Positions 7,572-15,408 of a stretch of DNA of 17,059 nt are shown here, piece after piece; within the stretch, counting starts at the first letter, position 1; each line of letters begins with the position of its first letter. A model generated the notes under the pieces. It had not been told where the DNA came from, did no database searches, and saw only the letters and a program-made list of their open reading frames with translations. The position numbers and the translations under genes are program-made. Origin of the DNA: an uncultured Oscillospiraceae bacterium (GTDB taxonomy: Bacteria; Bacillota; Clostridia; Oscillospirales; Ruminococcaceae). The stretch is from assembly GCA_910577365.1 (NCBI GenBank), contig CAJTMU010000044.1, forward strand, positions 1-17,059. The letters are read 5' to 3'.

Positions 7572-8339
7572 ATGAGATTTGATTTGGATTTACCGGCTTG
7601 GAAATGGCCGTTTTACGTCATGCGTCATCCTTTTGAAGGCTTTGAAGACCTCAGATGGAAGAAAGCATATAACATGAAAGTCGCAATGGTTATTGTAGCG
7701 CTGTTCTTTATAGTCAGCGTATGCGAACAGCTGATGACAGGCTTCCTTTTCGACTTTATGAATGTTAAGATATTTAACGTAGTGCCTATCGTGATCCAGT
7801 CCATAGTGCTGTTCTTCACATGGGTAGTGGGCAACTGGGCGCTTTGCACGCTGTTTGATGGCGAGGGTACGATGAAGAATATCTGCGTTAATACCGCGTA
7901 TGCTCTTGTGCCGTTCATTATAGGAAAGGTTGTCAATATAATACTTTCCAACTGCCTGCTAAGAACCGAGTCAGCCTTTATCACATTCGTATCCTACATC
8001 ACTATTCTTTGGTCGGTTATCCTGCTGATTTCGGGCATGAGGACGGTACATCAGTATTCAATCCCCAAAACCCTGCTCTTTATGATTATAACCATTCTCG
8101 CAATGGTAGTTATCATAATCTTGCTGGTATTGTTGGTTTCGCTTTTCCAGCAGGTATATGTTTTCGTATACTCCATCTACACGGAGCTGCTTTACAGATT
8201 CTCTAATCTGGAGCCGACAACGTTAATACTTATCTTTATAGGCGCTGCTGTGGTGCTTGTGGCGGTAGTGGTAACGGCATACACGCTCTTTGAAAAATAT
8301 CAGCTAAAAAAAGAGATGGCAAAGCTCAGAACCAAATAA
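7572..8339 (+). CDS. YIP1-family polytopic membrane protein
   Basis: This is a 255-residue integral membrane protein of unknown role. The ATG at 7572 follows an AAGGAGG-type site lying within the end of the previous gene. About six hydrophobic segments are visible, near residues 36-60, 68-95, 107-127, 137-157, 165-195 and 216-240, with a basic C-terminus. The N-terminus (MRHPFEGFEDLRWKK) and the segment GTMKNICVNTAYALVPFIIG match the YIP1 pattern in bacterial members, where AYALVP between helices is characteristic. The bacterial YIP1 family has no firmly established function. Tight linkage to the NHL/TPR gene suggests a complex or an assembly factor for the transport system; this is inference. 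Confidence 0.8.
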   Translation: MRFDLDLPAWKWPFYVMRHPFEGFEDLRWKKAYNMKVAMVIVALFFIVSVCEQLMTGFLFDFMNVKIFNVVPIVIQSIVLFFTWVVGNWALCTLFDGEGTMKNICVNTAYALVPFIIGKVVNIILSNCLLRTESAFITFVSYITILWSVILLISGMRTVHQYSIPKTLLFMIITILAMVVIIILLVLLVSLFQQVYVFVYSIYTELLYRFSNLEPTTLILIFIGAAVVLVAVVVTAYTLFEKYQLKKEMAKLRTK

Positions 8340-8400
8340 TCCGCAGCATGTTTTCCCGGGAAATAATTTGGGAGAAATACGCGGAATCGGCAGATGCCGA
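8340..8400 (+). other. Palindrome-rich spacer before the DUF5696-like gene
   Basis: TTTCCCGGGAAA (8352-8363) is a perfect 12-bp palindrome. TCCGC (8340-8344) can pair with GCGGA (8381-8385) around it, and TCGGC-AGAT-GCCGA (8387-8400) is a perfect 5-bp hairpin. No T-run or promoter stands out. This resembles the other operon spacers and may be an RNA processing point or an operator. Confidence 0.45.
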
Positions 8401-8443
8401 ATTATAACCTATGGCATTGAATATTGAAAATGGTGGTGTAAAA

Positions 8444-10810
8444 ATGCTTAAATTTCGCAAGAAAATACTTGCCGCGGCGCTTTGCGCAGCAATGACGCTT
8501 ACGGCAAGCCAAAGCGTTGCATGGTCAGAAACCGCTGAAAGCACCGAACCTGTGAGCACCTCCGAGGCAGACTCCACACCGGAGGACACCGGAGAGGAAG
8601 CAGCCCCACAAGAGGAAGAGGAAGCGCCTCCTGCGGATATAACCGAGGAGGAGGCACTTGCGGCAATGGAAGAGTGCGCGCGAACAAGCAGCCTTGCTCT
8701 TTATGTAAATAAGGAAACGGGTGTTTTCGCTGTCGAAAATCTGGCGAACGGCTATTATTGGTGGAGCAATCCCTATAACGCTGACAACGACCCCGTGGTA
8801 GGCACTAATAATACCAAGAAAAACGAGCTTAAGTCATCGGTCGTAATAAACTCCGTAATGGTTACTGATACGGACGCGGCAAACACGCTGCTGCGCTCGG
8901 CTGCCAACGGTACAACAACGATTGATACAAGCTATGAGAATGGCTTCAAGGCAACGGTCGAGTTCAGTCGCGAGGGTATAAGAATACCCTACACAGTAAC
9001 TCTCAAAGATGATTACTTCGAGATATCAATAATCGCTGATGAGATTTACGAGGTGGAGATAAACGAGCCTGACAAGATTATGGACAGCTCACGCTCTATC
9101 GTCGACGTAGGTTTGTTCCAGGATCTGGGCGCGGGCGGACTGGATGAGGAAGGTTACATAGTAACTCCTGACGGTTCCGGCGCTGTTATTAACTTCAACA
9201 ATGGAAGAACGGGCGCTTCGGATTATTCTCAGCAGCTGTACGGCAGAGATCTGGCAATAAGCCAGAATATGGCTCCAAAAAAGACCGAGCAGGCGTATCT
9301 GCCGATACTTGGGCTTGTTAAGGAGGACAATGCGCTTCTGCTGGTGGCGACGGAGGGCTCGGCTTACGCGACAGCAAAGGCGAGCATCGCCCGCGGACCG
9401 AGAGCGACGGGCTACAACTCAGCGTGGTTTAACTTCTCGCTTCGTTCCACTGACGGATATTTCATGGGCGGCAGCAACGCTCAGGCTCTTAAGGCATATC
9501 AGCAGAACAAAGTTCCTGAGCCGCGCATGACAGTAAGATATTATCCCATAGCAAAGGATAACGCGAGCTACGTGGATATCGCCCAGAGGTATCAAAAGTA
9601 CCTTGTGGACGAAAAGGGTATGACCAAAAAGACGTCCGCTGATGACGCACATTTCTACCTTGACCTTTTCGGAGGCACGGTAAAGGAGCGCTCCGTAGTG
9701 GGCTTCCCCGTTAAACTCCAGACGACTGCCACAACATATGAGCAGGCGGAGGAGATAGTACGCCAGCTTAATGAGCGCGGCGTGGCGGATATGATAGTTA
9801 CCTATGAGGATTTCAACAAGGCGGGTATTACAAGCCGCATCTCAAATTCTCTTGATTACGCAAGTTCGCTGGGCGGCAAGGATAAGTTTGAGAATCTCAG
9901 AAAATACCTTGAGAGCATAGGCGCGGTTTTCGCCCCCAGTGTTGACCTTATGAACTATGAGAGAAGCGGAAACGGCTACTCCAAGTCGGGCGCATCGGTA
10001 ATCGGCGTTACCAAGGCATATGCTACGCAAGGCGTTTACGAGAGAGCCTTCGGCACTCCCCACGACACAAGAACCAGCTGGTACATACTCACCCCAGCTT
10101 ATTATGAAAAGGTTTATGGAGAGGTTATCTCCGCATACAACAAGGGCGGTCTGGGTGCTATCTCGGTAGCGGAGGGAACGAATATGCTTTACAGCGATTT
10201 CACTTCCAACTCCAGCAGAAATACCTCAAGACAGCAGGCACTGGAGAACCTCAAGAACTGCTATCAGATGATAAACAACAGCGGAATGACCTTTGTGTCA
10301 AGTGCATGCAACGACTACGCTCTGCCATATGTGGACATGATAAGAGATGTTCCGCTTTACAGCAGCAGCTTTGACGTTTACGATTACGATATCCCTCTTT
10401 ATGAGATGGTAATTCACGGTTATATTCCCTACACGACCAAGGCTAAGAACGCAAGCTCCAGCGCGGATGAGCTTTTCCTGCTTTCTGTTGCTACGGGTAC
10501 ACCAGTTCATTACAAGGTTATGTATGAGAATCCCAACACCTTTACGGACAGCTCCTATGACACGCTGTTCTACACCTACTATGCGGGCTGGCTGGATGTG
10601 GCTGCGGCAGAATATAAGGTGTGCAAGGACATTGTTTCGGGAGTATCCGAGGCAACAATAACAGATTTTGAGTATGTTTCAGAAGATGTTGTAAAAACAA
10701 CCTTCAGCAACGGAACTGTTATTGAGGCGGACCTTGACAGACTTACGCTCAAGGTTAACGGTATAGAAAAGGATCTTACGCAATTTGGATGGAAAGGAGC
10801 GAACTATTGA
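8444..10810 (+). CDS. Secreted DUF5696-like protein, possible glycoside-hydrolase fold
   Basis: Function not established. The ATG at 8444 is preferred over 8411: it has GGTGGTG upstream and starts directly with a signal peptide (MLKFRKKILAAALCAAMTLT). The 788-residue product then has an acidic Glu/Pro/Ser/Thr-rich linker (about 28-75). A beta-rich domain (about 80-395) holds VTPDGSGAVINFNNGR. An alternating alpha/beta region (about 398-740) begins HFYLDLFGGTVKER and holds ADMIVTYEDFNKAG, VFAPSVDLMNYE and GAISVAEGTNMLYSDF. A short beta-rich tail follows. A beta-supersandwich before a barrel is seen in several glycosidase clans, so a surface glycan hydrolase or binding protein is plausible, but no catalytic pair could be assigned. 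No lipobox or sortase motif is present. The stop overlaps the next start (TGATG), showing tight coupling to the second permease pair. The DUF5696 label is from memory of the family. Confidence 0.75.
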   Translation: MLKFRKKILAAALCAAMTLTASQSVAWSETAESTEPVSTSEADSTPEDTGEEAAPQEEEEAPPADITEEEALAAMEECARTSSLALYVNKETGVFAVENLANGYYWWSNPYNADNDPVVGTNNTKKNELKSSVVINSVMVTDTDAANTLLRSAANGTTTIDTSYENGFKATVEFSREGIRIPYTVTLKDDYFEISIIADEIYEVEINEPDKIMDSSRSIVDVGLFQDLGAGGLDEEGYIVTPDGSGAVINFNNGRTGASDYSQQLYGRDLAISQNMAPKKTEQAYLPILGLVKEDNALLLVATEGSAYATAKASIARGPRATGYNSAWFNFSLRSTDGYFMGGSNAQALKAYQQNKVPEPRMTVRYYPIAKDNASYVDIAQRYQKYLVDEKGMTKKTSADDAHFYLDLFGGTVKERSVVGFPVKLQTTATTYEQAEEIVRQLNERGVADMIVTYEDFNKAGITSRISNSLDYASSLGGKDKFENLRKYLESIGAVFAPSVDLMNYERSGNGYSKSGASVIGVTKAYATQGVYERAFGTPHDTRTSWYILTPAYYEKVYGEVISAYNKGGLGAISVAEGTNMLYSDFTSNSSRNTSRQQALENLKNCYQMINNSGMTFVSSACNDYALPYVDMIRDVPLYSSSFDVYDYDIPLYEMVIHGYIPYTTKAKNASSSADELFLLSVATGTPVHYKVMYENPNTFTDSSYDTLFYTYYAGWLDVAAAEYKVCKDIVSGVSEATITDFEYVSEDVVKTTFSNGTVIEADLDRLTLKVNGIEKDLTQFGWKGANY

Positions 10811-11976
10811 TGAGTGACGAAAAAAATCTCGGCAAAAGCACCGAGCAAGTCGCTGCCGAAGAAATAGCTGCTCCGAAGACCGAAGCGGTAAAAACAGAGG
10901 AAATTGCCGAGGCTGTACAGGAAACGCCCAAGGCAGCTCCTAAAGTATCTGCGCATAATACGGCTGCTGCCGCAGCGTTCAACGCGTCCAGCGAAGAAAC
11001 GGATATACGCAGAAAAGACGGCGAAAAGGTTCAGCTTAAGATAAAAACCAACAAGATACCCTATGAAAAGAAGAAAAATCTTTATGGCTACGGATTCGTG
11101 GCGCTGTGGGCTATCGGCACAATCTGGCTGTTCATAATTCCCGTAATAAAATCGCTTTGGTACTCCCTTTGCGATACCTCGCTGCTGGATAAGTCCGAGG
11201 CACTGCTTAAGGGTATGACCAGCGCGGGCATCTACACCGAGTGGAACAACTTCTACAACTACAAAAGAGCTTTCACGATAGATACGAATTTCGCGCCGAA
11301 GCTGACGGCTTCTTTGGGAGAGATACTTCCGCAGGCGGTTGTAATTCTGATATTCTCACTGTTTATAGCGGTTATCCTGAACCAGAAGTTCAGAGGAAGA
11401 ACTCTCGCGAGAGCAATCTTCTTCCTGCCTGTGCTTATTGCGACAGGTCCCGTTATCTCCGTTATCAATGGTGATATGGCTTCCCAGGGTGTATCGGACG
11501 CGGTACAGTTCAGTTCGCTGTTCAAAACCGACCTTGTTTCGGAGCTGATGGAGTTTATAGGAATATATAACATAAATCAGCAATTCACGGAATTTATCGA
11601 GGGCATAACCTCCAACGTTCTCAACCTTGTATGGAACTCGGGTATCCAGATTCTGATATTCCTGTCAGCACTGCAAAATATTCCGCCTTCTTCAAAGGAA
11701 GCGGCAAACATGGAGGGTGCTACGGCATGGGAGTTCTTCTGGAAGATTACTTTCCCCATCATCAGCCCGATGATTCTCGCAAACTTGGTTTACACCATTA
11801 TAGATGCCTTTGTATCCTCTGATAATGAGGTAATGAAATATGTTCTTCAGCGCTCTACCGACTGGGAACACGGCTACGCGGCAGCGCTGGCATGGATTTA
11901 CTTCGCCATAATCGGCGCGATACTTGGCATAGTCTGCCTGATAATAAACAGATTTGTTTATTACGAGAATGAATAA
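10810..11976 (+). CDS. Carbohydrate ABC transporter permease, MalF-like, with long N-terminal tail
   Basis: This is the first channel subunit of the second CUT1-type pair. The ATG at 10810 overlaps the previous stop by one base, with AAGGAG 11 nt upstream (10793-10798); an in-frame TTG at 10807 or ATG at 10789 are less likely alternatives. At 388 residues it is about 90 longer than usual. The extra length is an Ala/Glu/Lys-rich, probably disordered cytoplasmic tail (residues 1-85) before the first helix (about 95-117, beginning YGFVALWAIGTIWL). The EAA loop is near residue 297 (EAANMEGATAWEFFWKITFP), close to consensus with Glu in place of Asp. A hydrophilic segment near residues 215-265 separates helices and may be extracellular. 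The partner starts 13 bp downstream. Confidence 0.9.
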   Translation: MSDEKNLGKSTEQVAAEEIAAPKTEAVKTEEIAEAVQETPKAAPKVSAHNTAAAAAFNASSEETDIRRKDGEKVQLKIKTNKIPYEKKKNLYGYGFVALWAIGTIWLFIIPVIKSLWYSLCDTSLLDKSEALLKGMTSAGIYTEWNNFYNYKRAFTIDTNFAPKLTASLGEILPQAVVILIFSLFIAVILNQKFRGRTLARAIFFLPVLIATGPVISVINGDMASQGVSDAVQFSSLFKTDLVSELMEFIGIYNINQQFTEFIEGITSNVLNLVWNSGIQILIFLSALQNIPPSSKEAANMEGATAWEFFWKITFPIISPMILANLVYTIIDAFVSSDNEVMKYVLQRSTDWEHGYAAALAWIYFAIIGAILGIVCLIINRFVYYENE

Positions 11977-11989
11977 GGAGGTTAGAGAA

Positions 11990-13129
11990 GTGACAGATAA
12001 TAATTTAAACAATGTTGCTAATCAGCCTGCTGAAAACGTAACAGAAAACATTGCGGAAACTATCGCAGATATCAACGCTGGAGTGGCAGCAGCTGCTCCA
12101 ACGGGCGGCAAGGCAAAGAAGAAAAAGTCCGATTACCGAGTAACGAATTTTGAGATTATCCGCAATTACAGACACTACACGACCAAGGAGAGAAAGCACT
12201 ACAAGTACATCTTCTGGCGCAGAATAGCGAGCTATGTTTGGCCGTTTTTCCGCTTTGTGATTATCTTCGGCTTGTCGTTCGTAATTTTGTACCCGATTTT
12301 GTACATGATTTCGACATCACTGCGCCCGCAGGTCGAAATGAACGACCCCTCCATCATGTGGATTCCCAAAACGATTCGTCTTGAAAATTTCGTGGAGGTA
12401 TGGAAAGCCATTGAATATCCGCAGGCATTGTGGAATACTTTAGTGCTTAACATCATTTCGTCGGTATTGCAGGTAGGTACTTGCGCGCTGACAGGCTACG
12501 GCTTTGCACGTTTCAGGTTCAAGGGCAAGGGCTTAATGTTTGCAATTGTTCTGCTTCAGATAATTGTACCTGTCCAGATCATTCTGATTCCGCAGTACAT
12601 GCAGTTCAGATACTTTGACATCTTCGGTCTGTTCAACGCGGTAATGGGAGACTCCCTCACGCTTACCAATACAAACTTCGCGATGTATATACCTGCGCTG
12701 TTCTGCAACGGTATAAGAGCCGGTCTGTTTATCTACCTGTTCAGACAGTTCTTCAGAGGACTTCCCAAGGAGTTGGAGGACGCTGCTTATCTTGACGGCT
12801 GCGGTCCGTTCAAGACGTTTATCAGCGTAATGGTTCCGAACGCGGCAAGTTCATTCCTGACGGTATTTATCTTCTCAATCGTATGGTACTGGAACGACTA
12901 CTATGTAAGTTCAATGTATTTCAGCAATGCCAATACGATTTCCATGAAGATAGACAATATCGCAACAACGGTTTCGCTGTACCTCACTGGAGAAGTCGGC
13001 AACGCTCTTGACTTTGTAGTATGGATGGAAGCAGGCTGCTTGCTGGCAATAACGCCTATCGTAATAATGTACATCTTCCTGCAGAAGTACTTTACGGAAG
13101 GTATTGAAAGAGCCGGTCTGGCTAACTGA
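11990..13129 (+). CDS. Carbohydrate ABC transporter permease, MalG-like, with long N-terminal tail
   Basis: This is the second channel subunit of the second pair and the last gene of the array. The GTG at 11990 is supported by a perfect AAGGAGG (11975-11981) at 8-nt spacing; an upstream ATG at 11954 lies inside the preceding gene and has no such site. The 379-residue product is about 90 longer than typical. The tail (1-85) is polar and Ala/Asn-rich, then strongly basic (GGKAKKKKSDYR, then YTTKERKHYKYIFWRR). About six helices follow. The EAA motif begins near residue 263 (EDAAYLDGCGPFKTFISVMVP), close to consensus. No binding protein accompanies this pair, so it may use the one at 936-3875 or one encoded elsewhere. 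Confidence 0.9.
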   Translation: MTDNNLNNVANQPAENVTENIAETIADINAGVAAAAPTGGKAKKKKSDYRVTNFEIIRNYRHYTTKERKHYKYIFWRRIASYVWPFFRFVIIFGLSFVILYPILYMISTSLRPQVEMNDPSIMWIPKTIRLENFVEVWKAIEYPQALWNTLVLNIISSVLQVGTCALTGYGFARFRFKGKGLMFAIVLLQIIVPVQIILIPQYMQFRYFDIFGLFNAVMGDSLTLTNTNFAMYIPALFCNGIRAGLFIYLFRQFFRGLPKELEDAAYLDGCGPFKTFISVMVPNAASSFLTVFIFSIVWYWNDYYVSSMYFSNANTISMKIDNIATTVSLYLTGEVGNALDFVVWMEAGCLLAITPIVIMYIFLQKYFTEGIERAGLAN

Positions 13130-13144
13130 TAACTGCACAGTATC

Positions 13145-13177
13145 AAAACAGCCCTCGAGCGTTCGGGGGCTGTTTTT
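13145..13177 (+). terminator. Intrinsic terminator of the transport operon
   Basis: AAAACAGCCC (13145-13154) pairs with GGGCTGTTTT (13167-13176). The stem extends inward by a T-G wobble and CGA/TCG around a GCGT loop, and ends in a T-run. It lies 16 bp after the last permease stop and ends 12 bp before the rnhA start codon. Confidence 0.88.
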
Positions 13178-13188
13178 ACGGAGGAATA

Positions 13189-13635
13189 ATGGACAAAAAA
13201 TTTGTGGAGATTTTCTCTGACGGCGCATGCAGCGGAAATCCGGGACCCGGGGGCTGGGGGGCAATACTGAGGTGCGGCGGGAAAGAGAAAGAACTGAGCG
13301 GTGGCGACCCTCACACAACCAACAACCGCATGGAGCTGCTTGGCGTGATTAGTGCGCTTGAGGCTCTGAAATTCCCCTGCAAGGTAAGAATAACCACTGA
13401 CAGCAAATATGTTGTTGACGGAATAAGCAAGGGCTGGGCTGTCGGCTGGCGCAAACGCGGCTGGAAGAAAAGCGACGGGAAGCCTGCACTCAATCCCGAC
13501 CTATGGGGCAGACTTCTTGAGCTGCTTGAGCTGCACGAAGCGGAGTTTTGCTGGATAAAGGGTCATGCGGGGCACACTGAAAATGAGCGCTGTGACAGAC
13601 TTGCGGTAGCGCAGCGAGATTTAAACGCTAAATAA
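13189..13635 (+). CDS. rnhA: Ribonuclease HI
   Basis: This enzyme cleaves the RNA strand of RNA-DNA hybrids (R-loops, primers) in the cytoplasm. The 148-residue length matches the E. coli-type enzyme. The catalytic carboxylates are all present: D11 in IFSDGACSGNPGPGGWG, E49 in NNRMEL, D71 in TTDSKYV and D136 in ENERCDRLA, plus the conserved histidine H126 in IKGHAGH. The basic-handle segment GWRKRGWKK (about 86-94) is present, as in E. coli-type enzymes. The ATG at 13189 has GGAGG at 13180-13184. The gene starts right behind the terminator of the transport operon, so expression needs read-through or a promoter inside the preceding permease gene; only weak promoter-like sequence was seen there. 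Confidence 0.96.
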   Translation: MDKKFVEIFSDGACSGNPGPGGWGAILRCGGKEKELSGGDPHTTNNRMELLGVISALEALKFPCKVRITTDSKYVVDGISKGWAVGWRKRGWKKSDGKPALNPDLWGRLLELLELHEAEFCWIKGHAGHTENERCDRLAVAQRDLNAK

Positions 13636-13672
13636 AAAATCAAAGCGGAATTTTTCCGCTTTGATTTTTTAT
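13632..13672. terminator. Bidirectional intrinsic terminator after rnhA
   Basis: A perfect 19-bp inverted repeat (13632-13650 with 13654-13672, loop TTT) overlaps the rnhA stop codon. The core TCAAAGCGGAA is flanked by an A-run on the left and a T-run on the right, so it can terminate transcripts in both directions. Confidence 0.92.
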
Positions 13673-13816
13673 CAATAGGTTTACTGCAGCAAGGAGACAT
13701 ACGATACATCTAAAAAAATGCAAAGCATAGAAACTTTATTGCAATGCAATTCAAACGCACGCTAATACTAAGTGTTTTTTCGTAAGGGATTGTATTACAA
13801 GTTGAAAATTGACAGT

Positions 13817-14715
13817 TTATTTAATAAAAACGTCATAATAGATATTATGTGTATTGTTTGTCAAAACAAATAGCTTTTCATTGCTATTCCACATATACTC
13901 AATCTGCTCAATATTTTTATCCGGCTCTGCCAATAATTCCGCCAGATAATCAAGCTCAGATAATTCGGACTCGCTAAGTGTTTGAATACCGCCACGCATA
14001 TACAAAGGCTGATATGAATAAAAAATTTCATTATTCATCAGTGCGTGAAAGTCCATCATAAGATATTCACATACGCCATCTAAAAGATTCGGAACATATA
14101 AACTTTTATCAAAGGTATTCCTTCTTAATCCAAATCATGCTTCCGATGCAGTTATAAACTTACGCCTCGGTAAATCAAACTTACTGTATCCAAAACGTTC
14201 ATCATATTCATAATACCCGTCTGCGTTTACTAAAACCCACCAGTTTTCATCGGCGTTTCAATACTCGTTTGCCCAGCGCTCAACATAGCTGTCCCCCATA
14301 TTGTTAAAATCCATAAACCCCGCTTTTGAACGACAAGGTATACCTTTAGCTTTCAGAATTGCACTGAATTATATGTAAGCCTGTCTACATGATACCATAA
14401 TCCGTTTTGTTACGTCTTTTTTTGTGAAACCTGCCTTATCTAAATAAAAATACTGGCAATCATTGAAACAGCTGTTACATTCAATTAATCTTCATTTTTA
14501 AAACGGTGCTTTGGATAGGAAGAGAATTTCCCAAAATATATATTTTCCAAATAGAAAGATGGCTCCATGGAACACATTGACTTATCTGTGATCTGGCCAC
14601 AAACCAACACATTGATAGACGATATATCATTTGGCAATGGCAAAAGCAGCTCTTTATATGCATCCGCATACGTATATATACTTGTTTTTAAATAGCGTTA
14701 AATATTATTATTCAT
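13817..14715 (-). pseudogene. Decayed transglutaminase-like protein gene
   Basis: Reading the minus strand from an ATG at 14715 (with GGGGAAGG just upstream) to the stop at 13817-13819 gives about 300 codons of recognisable protein, broken in six places. In-frame stops lie at 14698-14700 (TAA, codon 6), 14485-14487 (TAA), 14369-14371 (TAA), 14258-14260 (TGA) and 14135-14137 (TGA). A frameshift lies near 14441-14452 in a T-rich run. Intact segments include RYLKTSIYTYADAYKELLL, YLENIYFGKFSSYPKHRF, SAILKAKGIPCRSKAGFMDF and WWVLVNADGYYEYDERFGY. The pattern SCRQAY, GIPCRSKAGF and WANEY followed by VLVNADG fits the transglutaminase-like (papain-fold) superfamily. The nucleophile cysteine remains (14387-14389), but the expected histidine in V-E-H-W is arginine (14276-14278), and the acid position reads N in LVNAD. 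The last 80 codons (13817-14059) are open but are only the tail. The family call is by motif, from memory. Confidence 0.8.
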
Positions 14716-14760
14716 AGCCTTCCCCTATAAATTTCGTTTATGACGGTTCAAAATCAAACC

Positions 14761-15381
14761 CTATTCTACGGCATTTTTTTCTGCTTTTGAAAAGGCACAG
14801 CCGCAGTAGTCCTGCCGATATAGCCCATACTGCTCCGAAAGCTCCACTGAGCGCTTATATCCATTACGTTTTTTAAAGTCGTTGGGAAGATGCCTGACAG
14901 CATAAATTTCTGAAAGCTCTTCACCTATCTCATTCAACTTACCGCAATTCTTGTGGGGACTAATTGAAAGCGTAGAGCAGAAGTAATCAAACCCGCCTTC
15001 GGAGGCATAGCGCGCAGCTCTTTCCAGCCGCAGACGGTAGCATTTAAAGCATCTCTCGCCGCCCTCGGAAATGTTCTCCAGACCCTTGACTGCGCTTAGG
15101 AAATCATTGGGGTCATAATCGTCGATAATCACACTTATGGGGTTTTGCACGGACATTTCGCTAACCAGCCGTTTAAGCTCTGCGGAGCGCTTTACAAATT
15201 CCTCTTTGGGCGAGATATTCGGATTGTAGTACAAAAGCGTTATGCGAAAATACTGTGAAAGATATTCAATGCAGTAGCTTGAGCATGGCGCGCAGCAGCT
15301 GTGGAGAAGAAGCGAGGGAATATTTTCCCCCAAGCTTTCAAGCAGCCTGTCCAGCTTCTTCTGATAGTTTATGTTCTCCAT
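14761..15381 (-). CDS. queH: Epoxyqueuosine reductase QueH
   Basis: This enzyme catalyses the last step of queuosine synthesis, reducing epoxyqueuosine in tRNA to queuosine. It is the non-homologous alternative to QueG, formerly DUF208. The 206-residue product starts at the ATG at 15381 (MENINYQKKLD) with GGGGGA a few bases upstream; the in-frame TTG at 15399 is rejected. The metal-binding cysteines of the family are visible: C29, C30, C33 and C37 in HSCCAPCSSYC, C111 and C114 in ERCFKCYRLRL, and C193 and C195 in YCGC. STLSISPHKN and PNDFKKRNGYKRSVELS are also typical. The gene lies behind hpf on the same strand, with a terminator between. No other queuosine genes and no preQ1 riboswitch are seen here. 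Confidence 0.94.
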   Translation of the reverse strand: MENINYQKKLDRLLESLGENIPSLLLHSCCAPCSSYCIEYLSQYFRITLLYYNPNISPKEEFVKRSAELKRLVSEMSVQNPISVIIDDYDPNDFLSAVKGLENISEGGERCFKCYRLRLERAARYASEGGFDYFCSTLSISPHKNCGKLNEIGEELSEIYAVRHLPNDFKKRNGYKRSVELSEQYGLYRQDYCGCAFSKAEKNAVE

Positions 15382-15408
15382 AGATTCCCCCGTAAGCAAA
15401 ACAATAAA

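Noticed and set aside
8411..8443. ATG start at 8411 for the DUF5696-like protein
   Set aside because: No ribosome binding site was seen at suitable spacing, and it would put 11 extra residues before a clean signal peptide that begins at 8444.
11954..11989. ATG start at 11954 for the last permease
   Set aside because: It lies inside the previous gene without a ribosome binding site, whereas the GTG at 11990 has a perfect AAGGAGG.
13040..13068. Promoter for rnhA inside the last permease gene (TTGCTG then AATAAT)
   Set aside because: The -10 match is poor and the position is within coding sequence; too weak to annotate.
13817..14059. An independent 80-residue small protein gene
   Set aside because: The same frame continues upstream as coherent protein across TGA and TAA stops, so it is the tail of a longer pseudogene.
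14135..14260. TGA read as tryptophan (recoded gene) at the two TGA codons
   Set aside because: Tryptophan would fit both places, but the same gene also has three TAA stops and a frameshift, and neighbouring genes use TGA as a normal stop.
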